Shown here: in pieces, positions 62,980 to 64,000 of the stretch
Position numbering within the stretch: position 1 is the stretch's first letter
Layout of the letters: the number at the start of each line of letters is the position of its first letter
Assembly (NCBI RefSeq): GCF_001730285.1
Contig: NZ_MIJZ01000001.1
Span: 744,001-808,000 of the forward strand
Reading direction: 5' to 3'
DNA: 64,000 bases
Source of the DNA: Enterococcus ureasiticus
GTDB taxonomy: Bacteria > Bacillota > Bacilli > Lactobacillales > Enterococcaceae
Translations under genes and position numbers: made by a program
Notes under the pieces: model-generated
Databases searched by the model: none
Told to the model about the DNA's origin: nothing
What the model saw: only the letters and a program-made list of their open reading frames with translations

Positions 62980-63035
62980 ATTTTGGTGCGGGTCTCCTAA
63001 TGATTTCATGGGCACTTGGGGTCCGCACCAAAAAT
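62980..63035. other. long imperfect palindrome downstream of nadE
   Basis: ATTTTGGTGCGG pairs with CCGCACCAAAAAT. Five further wobble or Watson-Crick pairs continue inward, and the loop contains a small ATGA/TCAT stem. It is unusually GC-rich for this region and lies between the nadE stop and its terminator. I do not recognise the element. Confidence 0.6.
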
Positions 63036-63056
63036 GTTCATTTTCTTTTCTAACTC

Positions 63057-63884
63057 TTATTTCCAAAAATCATCAAAAATTGAAATCGGCATATGACGTT
63101 TATGCTGTGTTTTGTTATACCAACCTTCAATCGTTTCTTTCGCTTTATCCGATACAGCTTTTCCTTCAACATAATCATCGATATCATCGTAAGTCACACC
63201 AAGTGCTACTTCATCCGCTACCAAAGGTTTATCATCTTCTAAATCAGCAGTAGGAATTTTTGTATAAAGTTCAGCAGGTGAGCCTAACTCTTTCAGCAAT
63301 GCCTTGCCTTGCCGCTTATTCAAACGGAACAATGGCAAAATATCTGCTCCGCCGTCACCATATTTTGTATAAAAACCAGTAATATTTTCAGCCGCATGAT
63401 CTGTACCGATAACAGCGCCTGATTTTTCTCCAGCGATCGCATATTGAACGATCATCCGTTGACGGGCTTTCATATTTCCTTTATTAAAATCATTGATAGA
63501 AACCTCAGATTCCTCAAGAGAAATGACACATGCATCAATTGCTGGTTTGATGTTGACACGTAAAGAAACATCCGGTTGAATAAAGTCCAAGGCTTTTTTA
63601 GCATCCTCTTCATCAGCCTGTTCACCATAAGGCAAACGGACTGCAACAAACTGATACGCTTCATCTTTCGTTTCTTTACGCATTTCTTCCATTGTTAACT
63701 GAGCAAGACGACCAGCTAATGTAGAATCTTGCCCCCCACTGATGCCTAGCACGAAGGTTTTTAGAAAAGGATATTTATATAAATAACTTTTCATAAATTC
63801 GATACTTTTTCGGATTTCTTCTTGCGGATCTATTTGTGGTTTTACACCTAGTTCTTCGATAATTGCTTTTTGCAGTGACTCCAT
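63057..63884 (-). CDS. nadE: ammonia-dependent NAD+ synthetase
   Basis: Last step of NAD synthesis from deamido-NAD, ATP and ammonia. 275 residues, the short ammonia-dependent form. The pyrophosphatase loop [34 protein letters not shown] and the C-terminal [13 protein letters not shown] are intact. AGGAGG lies upstream of the ATG. The remaining 63885-64000 contains no gene start that I can support. Confidence 0.97.
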   Translation of the reverse strand: MESLQKAIIEELGVKPQIDPQEEIRKSIEFMKSYLYKYPFLKTFVLGISGGQDSTLAGRLAQLTMEEMRKETKDEAYQFVAVRLPYGEQADEEDAKKALDFIQPDVSLRVNIKPAIDACVISLEESEVSINDFNKGNMKARQRMIVQYAIAGEKSGAVIGTDHAAENITGFYTKYGDGGADILPLFRLNKRQGKALLKELGSPAELYTKIPTADLEDDKPLVADEVALGVTYDDIDDYVEGKAVSDKAKETIEGWYNKTQHKRHMPISIFDDFWK

Positions 63885-64000
63885 AGAAAACCCCTCCTAG
63901 ATTAAAAGTAGAATAAACCTGTCAATTCTTTAGAAAATCAGCTCTAAAAACTTCTTTGTTTCATTGCCGATTTATCGATTTTCAAAAGCTTGATTTGTAT

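Noticed and set aside
59644-64000. cas genes beside the CRISPR array
   Set aside because: All long frames here are the P-type ATPase and nadE; other frames are shadows without ribosome sites.

Overview
This window looks like a chromosome segment of a low-GC Firmicute, almost certainly an Enterococcus. Support comes from the AT-rich codon use, GGAGG ribosome sites, MurT/GatD, EpuA next to murA, the tdk-prfA-prmC-sua5-glyA-upp block, the secG-esterase-rnr-smpB block followed by the atp operon, and LicT/RAT-controlled beta-glucoside genes. The species cannot be fixed from this sequence. Most genes lie on the minus strand.

Region by region. (1) 1-9300: a minus-strand cluster of siphophage tail genes (major tail protein, frameshifted tail chaperones, tape measure, Dit, Tal-like protein, baseplate protein, receptor-binding-like tip). 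It is preceded only by a scaffold-like remnant; no capsid, portal, terminase, integrase or lysis gene is visible. It is either a decayed prophage or a domesticated tail particle, next to tRNA-Thr(CGT). (2) 9600-15541: core housekeeping (upp, glyA, sua5, prmC, prfA, tdk). (3) 15779-18441: a four-gene coupled operon inserted beside tdk. It encodes a lipoprotein, a lipase with a helical C-terminal half, and two small helical proteins. This matches the layout of type VII secreted lipase toxin modules (TslA/TilA/Tla type). (4) 18740-29432: a lipoprotein flavocytochrome-like reductase with an FNR/CRP-like operator, KtrB, an AzgA-type purine permease whose 5' region holds five tandem 120-bp repeats, murT-gatD, manA, a serine hydrolase and a VOC protein. 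(5) 29659-34713: a MacB-like tripartite exporter, a TetR regulator with a nested palindromic operator, and a guanylate-kinase paralogue. (6) 34931-39458: bglA, bglP and licT with two RAT/terminator switches. (7) 39639-45319: a rhodanese with no cysteine, an azoreductase, an AI-2E family protein, an orphan glucitol EIIA, a 3D-domain protein, epuA, murA and a DUF1146 protein. (8) 45623-52605: the complete F1Fo ATP synthase operon, with two unusually long structured spacers. (9) 52847-57525: smpB, rnr, esterase, secG, yjdJ and yjdI. (10) 57690-62124: two P-type ATPases, one with a Fur/PerR-like box. (11) 62353-62860: an eight-repeat type I-C-like CRISPR array with no cas genes in the window; its probably newest spacer reads as part of mnmG (a tRNA-modification gene), followed by nadE.

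How the parts fit. The core blocks are growth functions: ATP synthesis, translation termination and rescue, peptidoglycan precursors, and protein and sugar uptake. Four accessory elements are set into this conserved frame: the tail cluster, the lipase-toxin module, the tandem repeats and the orphan CRISPR array. These are the places most likely to hold new biology.
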